Assembly (NCBI RefSeq): GCF_947387555.1
Contig: NZ_CANDNZ010000005.1
Coordinates: forward strand, 372,001-436,000
Length of the DNA stretch: 64,000 nucleotides
Direction: 5' to 3'
From: Thalassomonas sp. RHCl1
GTDB lineage: Bacteria; Pseudomonadota; Gammaproteobacteria; Enterobacterales; Alteromonadaceae
Part shown: positions 1-8,135 of the stretch, one piece after another
Numbering within the stretch: the first letter of the stretch is position 1
Layout: every line of letters starts with the position of its first letter
Notes under the pieces: model-generated
Seen by the model: the letters and a program-made list of their open reading frames with translations, nothing else
Told to the model about the DNA's origin: nothing
Databases searched by the model: none
Position numbers and translations under genes: made by a program

Positions 1-263
1 TCACCGTGCGCGGTATGCTCGCTGACATCTTCAAAGGCTTCTTCAAGACGGTAAGGCACATCAATATGGGTATCGGTGATCAGGTACTTCTTGGCAATCG
101 CGCGGGCCTGCTCCATATGCGCCAACTTTGCCGAAGCTTGCTGATTTTTTGCCTCTGTACTGTGCTGACTTTGACAGCCGCTGAGGGTGAATGCCATTAC
201 CGCAGAGGTCAACAGCACCTTACCGGCCAGGTGCTTACGTTTATTTTTAGATAAAGTTTTCAT
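1..263 (-). CDS. membrane dipeptidase (peptidase M19 family) lipoprotein, N-terminal part
   Basis: Only the first 87 codons are inside the window; the gene runs off the left edge. The protein starts with a basic stretch (MKTLSKNKRKH), a hydrophobic segment and a lipobox-like LSGC at about residues 27-30, so it is probably lipidated and anchored in the envelope. About 30 residues later comes ITDTHIDVPYRLEE, which matches the first metal-binding motif (His-x-Asp) of zinc-dependent M19 dipeptidases of the renal dipeptidase type. Members of the family hydrolyse dipeptides, some of them D-amino-acid containing. The metal-site residues further on cannot be seen, so substrate and completeness are unknown. 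Confidence 0.72.
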   Translation of the reverse strand, partial: MKTLSKNKRKHLAGKVLLTSAVMAFTLSGCQSQHSTEAKNQQASAKLAHMEQARAIAKKYLITDTHIDVPYRLEEAFEDVSEHTAHG

Positions 264-646
264 AGACAATAACTTAGATAATTTGAGTTGGCCTTACTTT
301 GCCTTTATCCAACAGGAATGTCAAAAGCCCTGTTCCCCTGACGATAACAGGCTATGTTTGCGTTGACTGTTGCTGCCCGTAACAGCTCATCAATCTCTGT
401 TTTTATTCATAAATTTCATAAAGTTGACATTTTCGTACTGCTATCAATACAGTGCAGGCAATTGACATCAACATTAAATGCCAACCCAGGGAGATTTTTC
501 CGGTATTTTGTACTATCACTAACAGGTGAATTCCCCGTCAACGGAGGTGTTTAAAGAAGAGAACCAACAGATAAACCAAGCGCTGCCCCTAAGTGCGACC
601 ACACTCAGAGACAGCTAACCACAACAGATAAACAGAGGTATCTATC
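264..646. other. intergenic region, no gene supported
   Basis: Leader region between the divergent M19 dipeptidase and the small gene at 647. A 66-codon open frame on the plus strand (354-554) has no good ribosome binding site and a composition unlike a real protein, so it is not annotated. The promoters of both flanking genes should lie here, but no convincing sigma-70 pair was found by eye. Confidence 0.5.
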
Positions 647-808
647 ATGGCTAATCCTAATGATATGCCAGAGTTTCAATCGGTTAAAGCTTACCTAACA
701 GAAAGTTTAACAGAAAATATACCAACCCCCACCGTCAGGCAGCCACCCGCAGCTTATGCCAGCAACTATACGCCGTTAACTAACAAGGGAGGAAGCTGTC
801 ATGTCTGA
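647..808 (+). CDS. small hypothetical protein, 53 aa, overlaps the next gene
   Basis: Not recognised. The frame opens with ATG 10 bases after an AGAGG ribosome binding site and encodes 53 residues: an acidic N-terminal half (MANPNDMPEFQSVKAYLTES), a Pro/Thr-rich middle and a tail ending GGSCHV with a single Cys. Its stop codon lies inside the start of the following gene, which begins at 801, an 8-base overlap that implies translational coupling. There is no signal peptide or membrane segment. It could be a small regulatory or structural partner of the 93-aa protein; a peptide precursor is possible, but no modification enzyme is next to it. That it is a gene rests on the ribosome binding site and the overlap only. 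Confidence 0.45.
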   Translation: MANPNDMPEFQSVKAYLTESLTENIPTPTVRQPPAAYASNYTPLTNKGGSCHV

Positions 809-1082
809 ATCAAACCTACCACTCACGGAGGATGCAATCAAAAGGGAACAGCTGTCGAGCGATTTTGTCAACCTTGCTGACGACTTTAGCAAATTCAGCG
901 AAGAATGCGCCTTCCTGTTCGATGCATTTGCAGCGGTTACCCGCGAGCCCGAATGCATCACGGAGCACACCAGTGAAGGTATCAGGCACCTGTGCTATTG
1001 GCTCAAATATCAGGTTATCGGCTATCGGGAGAAAATAGGCGAGATGCAAGCGTGCTGGAGAGTGCTTAACCGCAAGAAGTAA
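801..1082 (+). CDS. small hypothetical protein, 93 aa
   Basis: Not recognised. ATG at 801 is preceded by a strong GGGAGGA ribosome binding site lying inside the end of the 53-aa gene. The protein is soluble, mostly helical by eye and amphipathic, with four cysteines (in EECAF, EPECIT, HLCYW and QACWR) and a basic end (LNRKK). There is no signal peptide or membrane helix. It looks like a small intracellular all-alpha protein. The coupling to the 53-aa gene suggests that the two products are made in fixed proportion and may interact. Opposite-strand frames across the same bases lack ribosome binding sites and are shadows. Confidence 0.6.
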   Translation: MSESNLPLTEDAIKREQLSSDFVNLADDFSKFSEECAFLFDAFAAVTREPECITEHTSEGIRHLCYWLKYQVIGYREKIGEMQACWRVLNRKK

Positions 1083-1509
1083 TGTTAACTACGTAAGATT
1101 AAGTAAGGTTTAAACGGAGCAAAAGACGGGCGAGTCTACGGCGATAATAGTTTCAGCTATGTCAGTGACCCGCCCGATATTAAATGCAACCCTGATGTCC
1201 TGATAACCCCCGTATAGCTGAACTTTTCATACCCCAGTGAATAATTAACAGCAACACTAATTGCAAACAAAACCCGACAATAACATTTCCCTCCCGGCAT
1301 AAACTTGCCCCTTGCCACAAAAGTCAGGCAAAAAAACGGCAAAATATAGCCACAATTTCAAAAGATTTCAAAGGGTAAGCCGTCAGAAAGCCTTAAATAG
1401 CCGGATAAACGCTTTGGCCTGATTGTTGCCTTTCCTTTATATAACGTAAGTAACGTAAGTAACGTAAGCAAATAATAGGAACAGCAACAACTCCATCAGG
1501 ACAACGCTT
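1083..1509. other. intergenic region with a short tandem repeat near its right end
   Basis: About 430 bases without a supported gene. The left part is unremarkable. The right part carries three perfect copies of a 9-base unit (annotated separately) followed by the leader of the gene at 1510. A 61-codon minus-strand frame (1157-1342) has no ribosome binding site and is rejected. Confidence 0.5.
1442..1468. repeat. three tandem copies of a 9-bp unit (TAACGTAAG)
   Basis: Three perfect head-to-tail copies of TAACGTAAG end 41 bases before the start codon of the gene at 1510. A related TACGTAAG occurs near 1090. Gain or loss of a copy would change promoter or leader spacing by 9 bases. Confidence 0.8.
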
Positions 1510-2028
1510 ATGAATATTAACGGATTAAATTTATATGCCCCGGCTACCCGCCTTAATACCGGCAATCAATATCAAAAGTTATCCGATGCAAACCAGGCGG
1601 ATAACCATCAGGGCCAAAATACCAGTGTCACTATCTCCCCTGCCGCCATTGCCGCCGCCCAGGGACAAACTCATCAGCAGGATCCGGTGGACAGATATCA
1701 GGCCCTGGCCAGCAACCAGGCCGTCGAGCGCAGCAGACAAGCGATGTCACCGGCCAAGGTCAGCCGTGAAGACTTTATGGAAAAAGCCATTCAGGGCACC
1801 CTGGACCAGCGTACCGGGGTAGACAGGGAGAAACTGGAAGAACTCGAAGAGCAAATGCAGAAGGTTGCCGCAAATAAAAACTTAACCGACGAGCAAAAAG
1901 CCGAGCAACTGGCGGCCTTACAACAGCAAATAGATGAAATAACCGAAGAAGCCGCAAAACAGACCACCAGGCAAGAGCACAGCGCCCGGATAACAAAAGA
2001 ACAGGAACAAGTCATTAATAAAGCTTAA
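1510..2028 (+). CDS. hypothetical coiled-coil protein, 172 aa
   Basis: Not recognised. The N-terminal half (residues 1-90) is rich in Asn, Gln, Ala and Ser and looks disordered, starting MNINGLNLYAPATRLN. The C-terminal half (about 95-172) is a strongly charged helix with Glu/Lys/Gln heptad-like spacing (KLEELEEQMQKVAANKNLTD and on), a probable coiled coil. There is no signal peptide or membrane segment. It resembles in style the proteins at 33548 and 46876: a low-complexity N-terminus with short N-S-I/L motifs and no known domain. The start is the first ATG of the frame, shortly after the 9-bp repeats; the ribosome binding site is weak. Probably cytoplasmic. Confidence 0.6.
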   Translation: MNINGLNLYAPATRLNTGNQYQKLSDANQADNHQGQNTSVTISPAAIAAAQGQTHQQDPVDRYQALASNQAVERSRQAMSPAKVSREDFMEKAIQGTLDQRTGVDREKLEELEEQMQKVAANKNLTDEQKAEQLAALQQQIDEITEEAAKQTTRQEHSARITKEQEQVINKA

Positions 2029-2100
2029 TAATACAGCCAAATAACTTTCTGGCAAAAATGCGAACACAACTTAAATAACAACAATAATCACGGAGTAGAT

Positions 2101-2724
2101 ATGAACAAGTTCAAATTAACCACCTTAACCTTAGTATTAGCAGGCCTTTGCAAAGCTGCCGGTGCAACCCCTATTTATCTGAACCATGAAAATATCTCGG
2201 TTTCACTGGGCAGCAGTATGGCAGCAGAGCCTTTTGCCAACCGCAGCACTGCAGATTCCCTGGCCAGTATCATAGATGCCCCGTCAGCCGACGCCATCGA
2301 AAACCATGATCCCCAAAACACCCATGTCTGGGTCAGCGGCGGCGTCCTAGAGCTCGATTTCGACTTTGGCATGGAATATAACCTGACCACTTTACATTTT
2401 TGGAATTACTTTGGCGAAGATTTTGACGTCGATAACATTGATTTTAATTTCTTTGATGCCGGTCACAACCTGGTCGGCAGCCTGCTAAACGTCATGCCGG
2501 CCCTGGGTAGCACAGCCCTGACCGCAGAAAACTATGCCCTGTCGTTCCCGTCCAATGTACAATATGTCAATGCAGTATTAAGTGGCGACAATGGCCAGGT
2601 CGATTTTAATAATATCGGCTTTACCGGTGAACTCTCTTCCTCGGTACCCGAGCCGGGCTCTTTAGCCTTATTTGGATTGGGGCTGGCAGGTTTTGCTTTA
2701 TCCCGTAAAAAGAAAGACGCTTAA
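2101..2724 (+). CDS. PEP-CTERM sorting domain protein, secreted
   Basis: A 207-residue exported protein with a Sec signal peptide at residues 1-22 (hydrophobic TLTLVLAGLCKAAGA) and a C-terminal PEP-CTERM signal: SSVPEPGSLALFGLGLAGFA followed by SRKKKDA, that is the VPEP motif, a membrane helix and a basic tail. Such signals are recognised by exosortases, which cut the protein and pass it to the outside or surface, usually in exopolysaccharide-making strains. The body is Asp/Asn-rich and beta-like (FDFGMEYNLTTLHFWNYFG) and its function is unknown. No exosortase is in this window, so the processing enzyme must lie elsewhere. An AAT-rich leader with CACGGAG before the start is the likely ribosome binding site. 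Confidence 0.85.
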   Translation: MNKFKLTTLTLVLAGLCKAAGATPIYLNHENISVSLGSSMAAEPFANRSTADSLASIIDAPSADAIENHDPQNTHVWVSGGVLELDFDFGMEYNLTTLHFWNYFGEDFDVDNIDFNFFDAGHNLVGSLLNVMPALGSTALTAENYALSFPSNVQYVNAVLSGDNGQVDFNNIGFTGELSSSVPEPGSLALFGLGLAGFALSRKKKDA

Positions 2725-2733
2725 TCACTTAAG

Positions 2734-2762
2734 CGGCCCGGCATCATTTCCGGGCCGTTTAT
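2734..2762 (+). terminator. rho-independent terminator after the PEP-CTERM gene
   Basis: CGGCCCGG (2734-2741) and CCGGGCCG (2750-2757) form an 8-bp GC-rich stem with an 8-base loop, followed by TTTATATT. A second partial copy of the right arm (TTTCCGGGCCGC) follows at 2767. It may also serve the convergent rsuA gene. Confidence 0.75.
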
Positions 2763-2790
2763 ATTATTTCCGGGCCGCTTATGCTGCATT

Positions 2791-3486
2791 TTACCGGCGC
2801 ACCGAAGCGACTTCCTGCTCGGTCAGATAACGCCACTGACCCGGCTCAAGTTGCTCATCCAGGGTGATTTCGCCAATTTTTTCCCGGTGCAGGCCCACCA
2901 CATGGTTGCCAACCGCGGCAAACATGCGTTTTACCTGGTGGTACTTTCCTTCCATTATCGTCAGCAATACTTCCCGTTCATTGATCACTTCCAATTGCGC
3001 CGGTTGAGTAAGCGTTGACTCACCTTTAAGCTGTACACCGCGAGCGAATGCTTCGGTAACAGACGGAGCAACAGGTTCATCCAGCCATACCCGATATCGT
3101 TTCTGACAGGCTTTACGGGGGGAAGTAATTTGGTGCGACCACTGGCCGTCATCGGTGATCAACACCAAACCTGTAGTATCAACATCCAGGCGACCGGCAA
3201 TATGCAGGTCAAAAGCTTTGTCGACATCAAGAAAATGCAGCACCGACGGATGCACTTCATCAACATTAGAGCATATGGTATCAAGCGGCTTAAACATCAT
3301 AATATAGCGGGCAGAGCGTTTGCTTAATAACTGGCCTTCAACGGCGACCTGGCAAGTGTCGCTCAGCTGCAAAGCGCCATTTTTAACCACCTCATCATTA
3401 ACCGTCACCAAACCGGTTTTTAACAGCTTTTTCGCTTCATTTCTCGTAAGTTCGGTACTTTTACAAATATATTTATCCAGGCGCAT
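2791..3486 (-). CDS. rsuA: 16S rRNA pseudouridine(516) synthase RsuA
   Basis: Isomerises uridine 516 of 16S rRNA to pseudouridine during small-subunit assembly. The 231-residue length equals that of the E. coli enzyme. An S4 RNA-binding domain fills residues 1-60 (MRLDKYICKSTELTRNEAKK). The catalytic motif GRLDVDTTGLVLITDDG near residues 98-114 carries the active-site Asp of the RsuA/RluB/E/F group. The later segment KYHQVKRMFAAVGNHVVGLHR is the conserved RNA-contacting motif of the same group. The GRLDVDT form with this length favours RsuA over RluE or RluF. Stands alone, convergent with the PEP-CTERM gene. Confidence 0.9.
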   Translation of the reverse strand: MRLDKYICKSTELTRNEAKKLLKTGLVTVNDEVVKNGALQLSDTCQVAVEGQLLSKRSARYIMMFKPLDTICSNVDEVHPSVLHFLDVDKAFDLHIAGRLDVDTTGLVLITDDGQWSHQITSPRKACQKRYRVWLDEPVAPSVTEAFARGVQLKGESTLTQPAQLEVINEREVLLTIMEGKYHQVKRMFAAVGNHVVGLHREKIGEITLDEQLEPGQWRYLTEQEVASVRR

Positions 3487-3931
3487 ATTCTTTAATGTTG
3501 TTCAGTGGTGACAAAAAGAGGCCATTATACAGAATCTGACGGTTAATTTTTAAATTTCCCCGGGCTGTTTTTTGCTAAAGCAGGATATTTTTCACTTTTT
3601 TTCAAATATTTTCACCGACAACCAATAACCTGATCCAGATCAAAGAAAATCAGTTCATAAGAAGGACTTAGCTAAACATCCAATTTTTTTAATGTAATAA
3701 AATTGTATATTTTGTGAACAAAAAGTGCGCAACACGTGAAAATAAAAATTTGACCTGTTAATTTTCTCGACTACCTTTTTTAGTTACTAAGTGATTTTCG
3801 AGCACCTGCTGAAAAATAAGCCTCCCCTTATTACTTCAACAGCCAGTACTTAGTGTCACCGTAACCGCCACAAAGGAGATAAAGGATTAAGGCGGTTATT
3901 GAGTTTTTAATCACTAACTATTGAGAAAAAC
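3487..3931. other. intergenic region and long leader of the first S8 protease
   Basis: About 445 AT-rich bases between the divergent rsuA and protease genes. The block from about 3710 to the protease start is partly duplicated upstream of the second protease (about 6010-6298). No small ORF or RNA gene is supported. Confidence 0.6.
3761..3854 (+). promoter_or_regulatory. conserved upstream element of protease 1 (duplicated at 6055)
   Basis: The 40-base block 3761-3800 (core CTCGACTACCTTTTTTAGTT) recurs almost unchanged at 6055-6094 before the paralogous protease. ACTAAGT at 3786-3792 is the exact reverse complement of ACTTAGT at 3848-3854; the same pair occurs in the second copy with the same 62-base offset. 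A weak sigma-70-like TTGACC (3750-3755), 16-base spacer and TACCTT precede the heptamers in both copies, so these may lie in the 5' untranslated RNA or be a protein operator pair. Function not known. Confidence 0.5.
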
Positions 3932-5509
3932 ATGAATAAAAATATTAAAGGACTAGCGAAAGGATTTACCCTTGGAGCAATCAGCGTTGCAGTTTTAGCA
4001 TCAATCAACACCAGCGTAGCAGCAGAAGCCACCTTTAACGGCCCCGGCGATATCAAACCGGCGGTAGTCAATGAACGTTATGTGGTTACTTTCAAAAATA
4101 CCGCCACTATTATGTCCGGCGGTAAAATGTCTGCAGCCGGGGCAAAAAGCTTAATGGAAAGCTATGGTGCAAAAACCGTACGTACCTTAGACAGGATCAA
4201 TGGTGTCGCCATTGAAATGAATCAATCGGCTGTCGCTAATTTATTAAATAACGATCAAATTGAAATGGTGGAAGTGGATCAGCCCCGCTACATCCTCGAT
4301 ACCCCTCGTGTATTGGCCGAGTCCACCCCATACGGCATTACTATGGTACAGGCAGATCAGGTTAGCGATGCTGCCACGGGCAGTCAAAAAGTGTGTATCG
4401 TCGATACCGGTTATGATCTCGGCCATGAAGACTTAATCAGTTCGGGTGTCACCGGGGACGATAATGACGGTAACGGCAACGATACCGGCAACTGGCATAA
4501 CGACGGTCATGGCCACGGCAGCCATGTTGCCGGTACCATTGCCGCATTAGGCGGCAATAATACCGGTGTGGTCGGTGTTAACCCTAGCGGTCAGCTGGGC
4601 CTGCATATTGTTAAAGTCTTTAATGACTCCGGCAACTGGGCTTATGGCTCTGATTTGATCGCTGCGATTTCACAATGTGAAGCCGCCGGCGCCAGTGTTA
4701 TCAGCATGAGTTTAGGCGGCGGCGCCAGCATGAACTCTGAAGCCAATGCCTTTCAATCGGCACTGAATAACGGCGTTTTATCCATCGCCGCTGCCGGTAA
4801 CGACGGTAACAGCACTATGTCATACCCGGCCTCTTATGACGCGGTCATGTCGGTCGCTGCCGTTGACAGCAGTGAAAACAAAGCTTCATTCTCACAATAC
4901 AACAGCCAGGTAGAAATTGCCGCCCCGGGTGTGAGCGTCAACTCTACCCTGCCGGGCGACACTTATGCCAGCTGGAGCGGTACTTCCATGGCAACACCGC
5001 ATGTTTCCGGTGTCGCGGCATTAGTATGGAGTCACCACCCTAGCTGTACCGCAGCACAAATTCGTAATGCCCTGAATATGACGGCGAAAGACAAAGGCGC
5101 TTCCGGACGCGATACCAGTTATGGTTACGGTATTGTCCAGGCCAAAGCCGCTGTCGATGCCATCAGTGCAGAAGGTTGTGATGTCGGTGGTCCTATCGTT
5201 GAGCCGCCAGACGGCGATGGCGAAACCCATGAGAACCTGTCTAGGAATACCGGCTGGAAGCGTTTCTCCTTTGATATGCCGGCAGGCGTAAGTTCATTAA
5301 CGGTAACCATTTCAGGCGGTACTGGCGATGCTGATTTGTATGTCAACGAAGGCAGCAGACCTACCACTTCCCGCTGGGATTGTCGTCCGTATGAATACGG
5401 TAATGACGAGGTGTGTACTTTCTCCAACCCGGGAGCAGGTACCTGGCATATCGGTGTCAGAGCCTATTCAGCCTATAGCGGTGTAACCTTAAGCTGGAAT
5501 TATCAATAA
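3932..5509 (+). CDS. secreted S8 family serine protease with C-terminal PPC domain (paralog 1)
   Basis: A secreted subtilisin-like endopeptidase of 525 residues. Order: Sec signal peptide (1-31, ending SVAA), inhibitor I9-type propeptide (about 45-122, RYVVTFKN to VEVDQPRY), S8 catalytic domain (about 133-410), short acidic/proline linker (420-432) and a PPC pre-peptidase domain (about 433-525, with SGGTGDADLYVNEGS). The catalytic triad is complete: Asp158 in VDTG, His195 in HGSHVAGT and Ser352 in GTSMATPH, with oxyanion Asn290 in AAAGNDGN. The DDNDGNGND loop (176-184) looks like a calcium site. PPC domains are usually removed after export. The next gene is a close paralog. Confidence 0.93.
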   Translation: MNKNIKGLAKGFTLGAISVAVLASINTSVAAEATFNGPGDIKPAVVNERYVVTFKNTATIMSGGKMSAAGAKSLMESYGAKTVRTLDRINGVAIEMNQSAVANLLNNDQIEMVEVDQPRYILDTPRVLAESTPYGITMVQADQVSDAATGSQKVCIVDTGYDLGHEDLISSGVTGDDNDGNGNDTGNWHNDGHGHGSHVAGTIAALGGNNTGVVGVNPSGQLGLHIVKVFNDSGNWAYGSDLIAAISQCEAAGASVISMSLGGGASMNSEANAFQSALNNGVLSIAAAGNDGNSTMSYPASYDAVMSVAAVDSSENKASFSQYNSQVEIAAPGVSVNSTLPGDTYASWSGTSMATPHVSGVAALVWSHHPSCTAAQIRNALNMTAKDKGASGRDTSYGYGIVQAKAAVDAISAEGCDVGGPIVEPPDGDGETHENLSRNTGWKRFSFDMPAGVSSLTVTISGGTGDADLYVNEGSRPTTSRWDCRPYEYGNDEVCTFSNPGAGTWHIGVRAYSAYSGVTLSWNYQ

Positions 5510-5553
5510 CAGCTTACACGGTTTAACAACGCCAATAGTATACTGGCAATGAT

Positions 5554-5588
5554 GAGGCAGCCCTGAGTGATCGGGGCTGCCTTTTTTA
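5554..5588 (+). terminator. rho-independent terminator after protease 1
   Basis: GGCAGCCC (5556-5563) pairs with GGGCTGCC (5574-5581) across a 10-base loop and is followed by TTTTTT. Confidence 0.88.
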
Positions 5589-6054
5589 CGGTTTATTTCA
5601 GGACTTGCTTACCTTTACCCCTGACTAAGTTCCTGACTGTTAGCCCCCTGCCTTAATAAAGGCAAAACACCCAAAAACCTTACCGCCTTACACAGATAAA
5701 CAAGCCTGCACATTTACCAGTGAATACCAGCTGCAAACAATGCTTGTGGATAACAATTATTTACAGCTCAGAACCCGCAAGCGATAAAAACCAGACAAGT
5801 TATTGAAAGTTGGCTGAAATATAGCTTTGCTTTTTCTTAAAAAATCACTACTTTTTACCAACTGAAAATTATTTTTATGCTTTTTTATGAAAATAATTCT
5901 TATGCTTTCAAGCTGAATAAATCTGCGCCAAACAAAAGATATAAGCAATTAAAAACAATAACTTAATAACTTCTCTTACAGTACCACTATGTAACAAATT
6001 TGTTTAACTTGTGAACACCAAGTTCGAAAATAGTAAAAATAATTTGATCTTCTC

Positions 6055-6148
6055 ATTTTCTCGACTACCTTTTTTAATTACTAAGTGATTTTAGAACAGC
6101 TATTACGCAATTAAGCGTGCGCCTGAGTGCAACAAGCCAGTACTTAGT
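6055..6148 (+). promoter_or_regulatory. conserved upstream element of protease 2 (copy of 3761)
   Basis: Second copy of the block described at 3761. The core CTCGACTACCTTTTTTAATT starts near 6059; ACTAAGT is at 6080-6086 and ACTTAGT at 6142-6148, again 62 bases apart. A later shared segment, GGAGATAAAGGA followed by TAAGGC, lies closer to both start codons. Sequence between the shared blocks has diverged, and this copy has about 70 extra bases before the gene, so the retained parts are probably functional. Confidence 0.5.
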
Positions 6149-6298
6149 TTATATCGGTGTGAGTAATGAAATAGGAGCCAGATCAACAGGCTCACACAAT
6201 AATAACTTATTCAACCTGATATCGCTGTAGCCGCCCTTCATGGAGATAAAGGACTAAGGCAGCTACTCATTTACTAATTATTACGAGTTGAGAGAATG

Positions 6299-7888
6299 AT
6301 GAACAAGCATATTAAAGGACTAGCAAAAGGATTTACCTTAGGAGCAGTAGCCATTGCCGTTTTAGGATCCATTAACGGCACTGTCGCAGCCGAGGCCACA
6401 TTTAACGGCCCGGGCGACATTAAGCAAACGGTAATCAATAACCGTTATGTGGTCACCTTCAAAAATACCGCCAGCGTAATGTCTGACGGTAAGGTATCCC
6501 CAGCTGCAGTAATGAGTTTAATGCAAACTTATGGCGCAAAAACCATACGCACCTTAGACCGTATCAATGGTGTTGCCATTGAAATCAATCCTTCCGATGT
6601 CGCCAATTTATTAAATAACGACCAGGTTGAGATGGTAGAAGTGGATCAGCCACGTTATCTACTTGATGATGTCAACATCATGGCAGAGTCTACTCCGTAC
6701 GGCATTACTATGGTACAGGCAGATCAGGTCAGCGATGCTGCCGCAGCCAACCAGAAAGTGTGTATCGTTGATACCGGCTATAACCGCAACCATGAAGATT
6801 TAAGAAGTTCAAACGTGACCGGTGACGACAACGACGGCAACGGTAACGATACCGGAAACTGGTATGACGACGGCCATGGTCACGGTAGCCACGTTGCCGG
6901 GACTATTGCCGCGTTAGGCGGCAACGGTGTTGGCGTAGTTGGCGTTAACCCAAGCGGTGATGTCGGCTTACATATTGTCAAGGTCTTTAACAATTCCGGC
7001 AACTGGGCTTACGGCTCTGACTTAATCGCTGCCATTTCACAATGTGAAGCCGCTGGTGCCAGCGTTATCAGCATGAGTTTAGGTGGCGGCGCCAGCATGA
7101 CTTCTGAGTCGAATGCTTTTGCCTCGGCCCTTAATAACGGCGTATTATCTATCGCCGCCGCCGGTAACGACGGTAACAGCACTAAGTCTTACCCGGCTTC
7201 CTATGATTCTGTTATGTCAGTTGGCGCCGTCGACAGCAGTGAAAATATTGCTTCATTTTCACAATACAACAACCAGGTAGAAATCTCTGCACCGGGTGTG
7301 GCTGTCAACTCCACTATTACCGGCAACGGCTATGCCAGCTGGAGCGGTACTTCCATGGCAACACCGCACGTTTCAGGTGTCGCCGCCCTGGTATGGAGTA
7401 ACCACCCTACCTGTACTGCATCTCAAATTCGTGATGCTTTAAATAACACCGCCAAAGACAAAGGTTCTTCCGGCCGCGATAACTATTACGGCTACGGTAT
7501 TGTTCAAGCCAAAGCTGCACACGATGCACTGACCAACGACGGCTGTGGTACTACTCCTCCTCCACCACCACCTCCGGGTGATCTGGAAGGCAGTATCTCA
7601 GGTATTGGTGAGAGCAGAAATAACTGGTTCCGTCACAGCATCGACGTGCCGGCAGGCATCAGCTCTATGACCATCAAGATTTCCGGCGGCAGCGGTGATG
7701 CCGATCTTTATGTAAAAGAAGGCAGCGAGCCGACTTCCGGCTGGTTTGGTAGCTACGATTGTCGTCCTTACCTCAATGGTAATGATGAGGTTTGTACCTT
7801 CTCTAATCCGGGTGCAGGTACCTGGCATATCGGCATTAAGGCCTACTCGACCTTTAGCGGTGTAACTTTAGATTGGACAGGTAACTAA
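6299..7888 (+). CDS. secreted S8 family serine protease with C-terminal PPC domain (paralog 2)
   Basis: A tandem paralog of the protease at 3932, very similar along its whole length and with the same domain order. Two ATG codons are adjacent (6296, 6299); 6299 is chosen because the GAG of the ribosome binding site is then six bases from the start, as in paralog 1, and the numbering matches. Triad: Asp158 (VDTG), His195 (HGSHVAGT), Ser352 (GTSMATPH), with Asn290. The linker between the catalytic and PPC domains is a run of seven prolines (CGTTPPPPPPPGD) instead of the acidic linker of paralog 1, and the PPC domain has an insertion around GSEPTSGWFGSYDC. Expected to be secreted and to degrade extracellular protein. 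Confidence 0.93.
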   Translation: MNKHIKGLAKGFTLGAVAIAVLGSINGTVAAEATFNGPGDIKQTVINNRYVVTFKNTASVMSDGKVSPAAVMSLMQTYGAKTIRTLDRINGVAIEINPSDVANLLNNDQVEMVEVDQPRYLLDDVNIMAESTPYGITMVQADQVSDAAAANQKVCIVDTGYNRNHEDLRSSNVTGDDNDGNGNDTGNWYDDGHGHGSHVAGTIAALGGNGVGVVGVNPSGDVGLHIVKVFNNSGNWAYGSDLIAAISQCEAAGASVISMSLGGGASMTSESNAFASALNNGVLSIAAAGNDGNSTKSYPASYDSVMSVGAVDSSENIASFSQYNNQVEISAPGVAVNSTITGNGYASWSGTSMATPHVSGVAALVWSNHPTCTASQIRDALNNTAKDKGSSGRDNYYGYGIVQAKAAHDALTNDGCGTTPPPPPPPGDLEGSISGIGESRNNWFRHSIDVPAGISSMTIKISGGSGDADLYVKEGSEPTSGWFGSYDCRPYLNGNDEVCTFSNPGAGTWHIGIKAYSTFSGVTLDWTGN

Positions 7889-7968
7889 GCACTATCGCGT
7901 AACAGGCTAAACATTCAAGGAATGACAGTTAAGCCTGGATATAACAATAGACTGAAATTACAGCAGTC

Positions 7969-7997
7969 AAAGCCCTGACTTCCCTCAGGGCTTTTCT
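7969..7997 (+). terminator. rho-independent terminator, probably bidirectional
   Basis: AAAGCCCTGA and TCAGGGCTTTT form a perfect stem with a 6-base loop between the protease gene and the convergent roxA gene. Confidence 0.82.
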
Positions 7998-8135
7998 ATA
8001 TAAAAGAAAGAATTTAGCCACTTTTCCAACAAAAACAACACCGAGCCAGGGAAATCCCCCAAACACAATTGAACCTATCATGGCTTAAGAACTAAGCCAG
8101 GAGGCTTGGCACATAAAGCCTGTGATCTGTCACCG

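Larger units (their letters stand above)
5510..6298. other. intergenic region between the two protease paralogs
   Basis: About 790 bases holding the terminator of the first protease (5554-5588), an AT-rich stretch without supported genes, and the duplicated leader of the second protease. A 63-codon minus-strand frame (5757-5948) is AT-rich, lacks a ribosome binding site and is rejected. Confidence 0.6.

Noticed and set aside
354-554. 66-codon plus-strand frame in the left intergenic region
   Set aside because: No ribosome binding site and a composition unlike a real protein.
5757-5948. 63-codon minus-strand frame between the proteases
   Set aside because: AT-rich, no ribosome binding site, and lies in the diverged part of the spacer.
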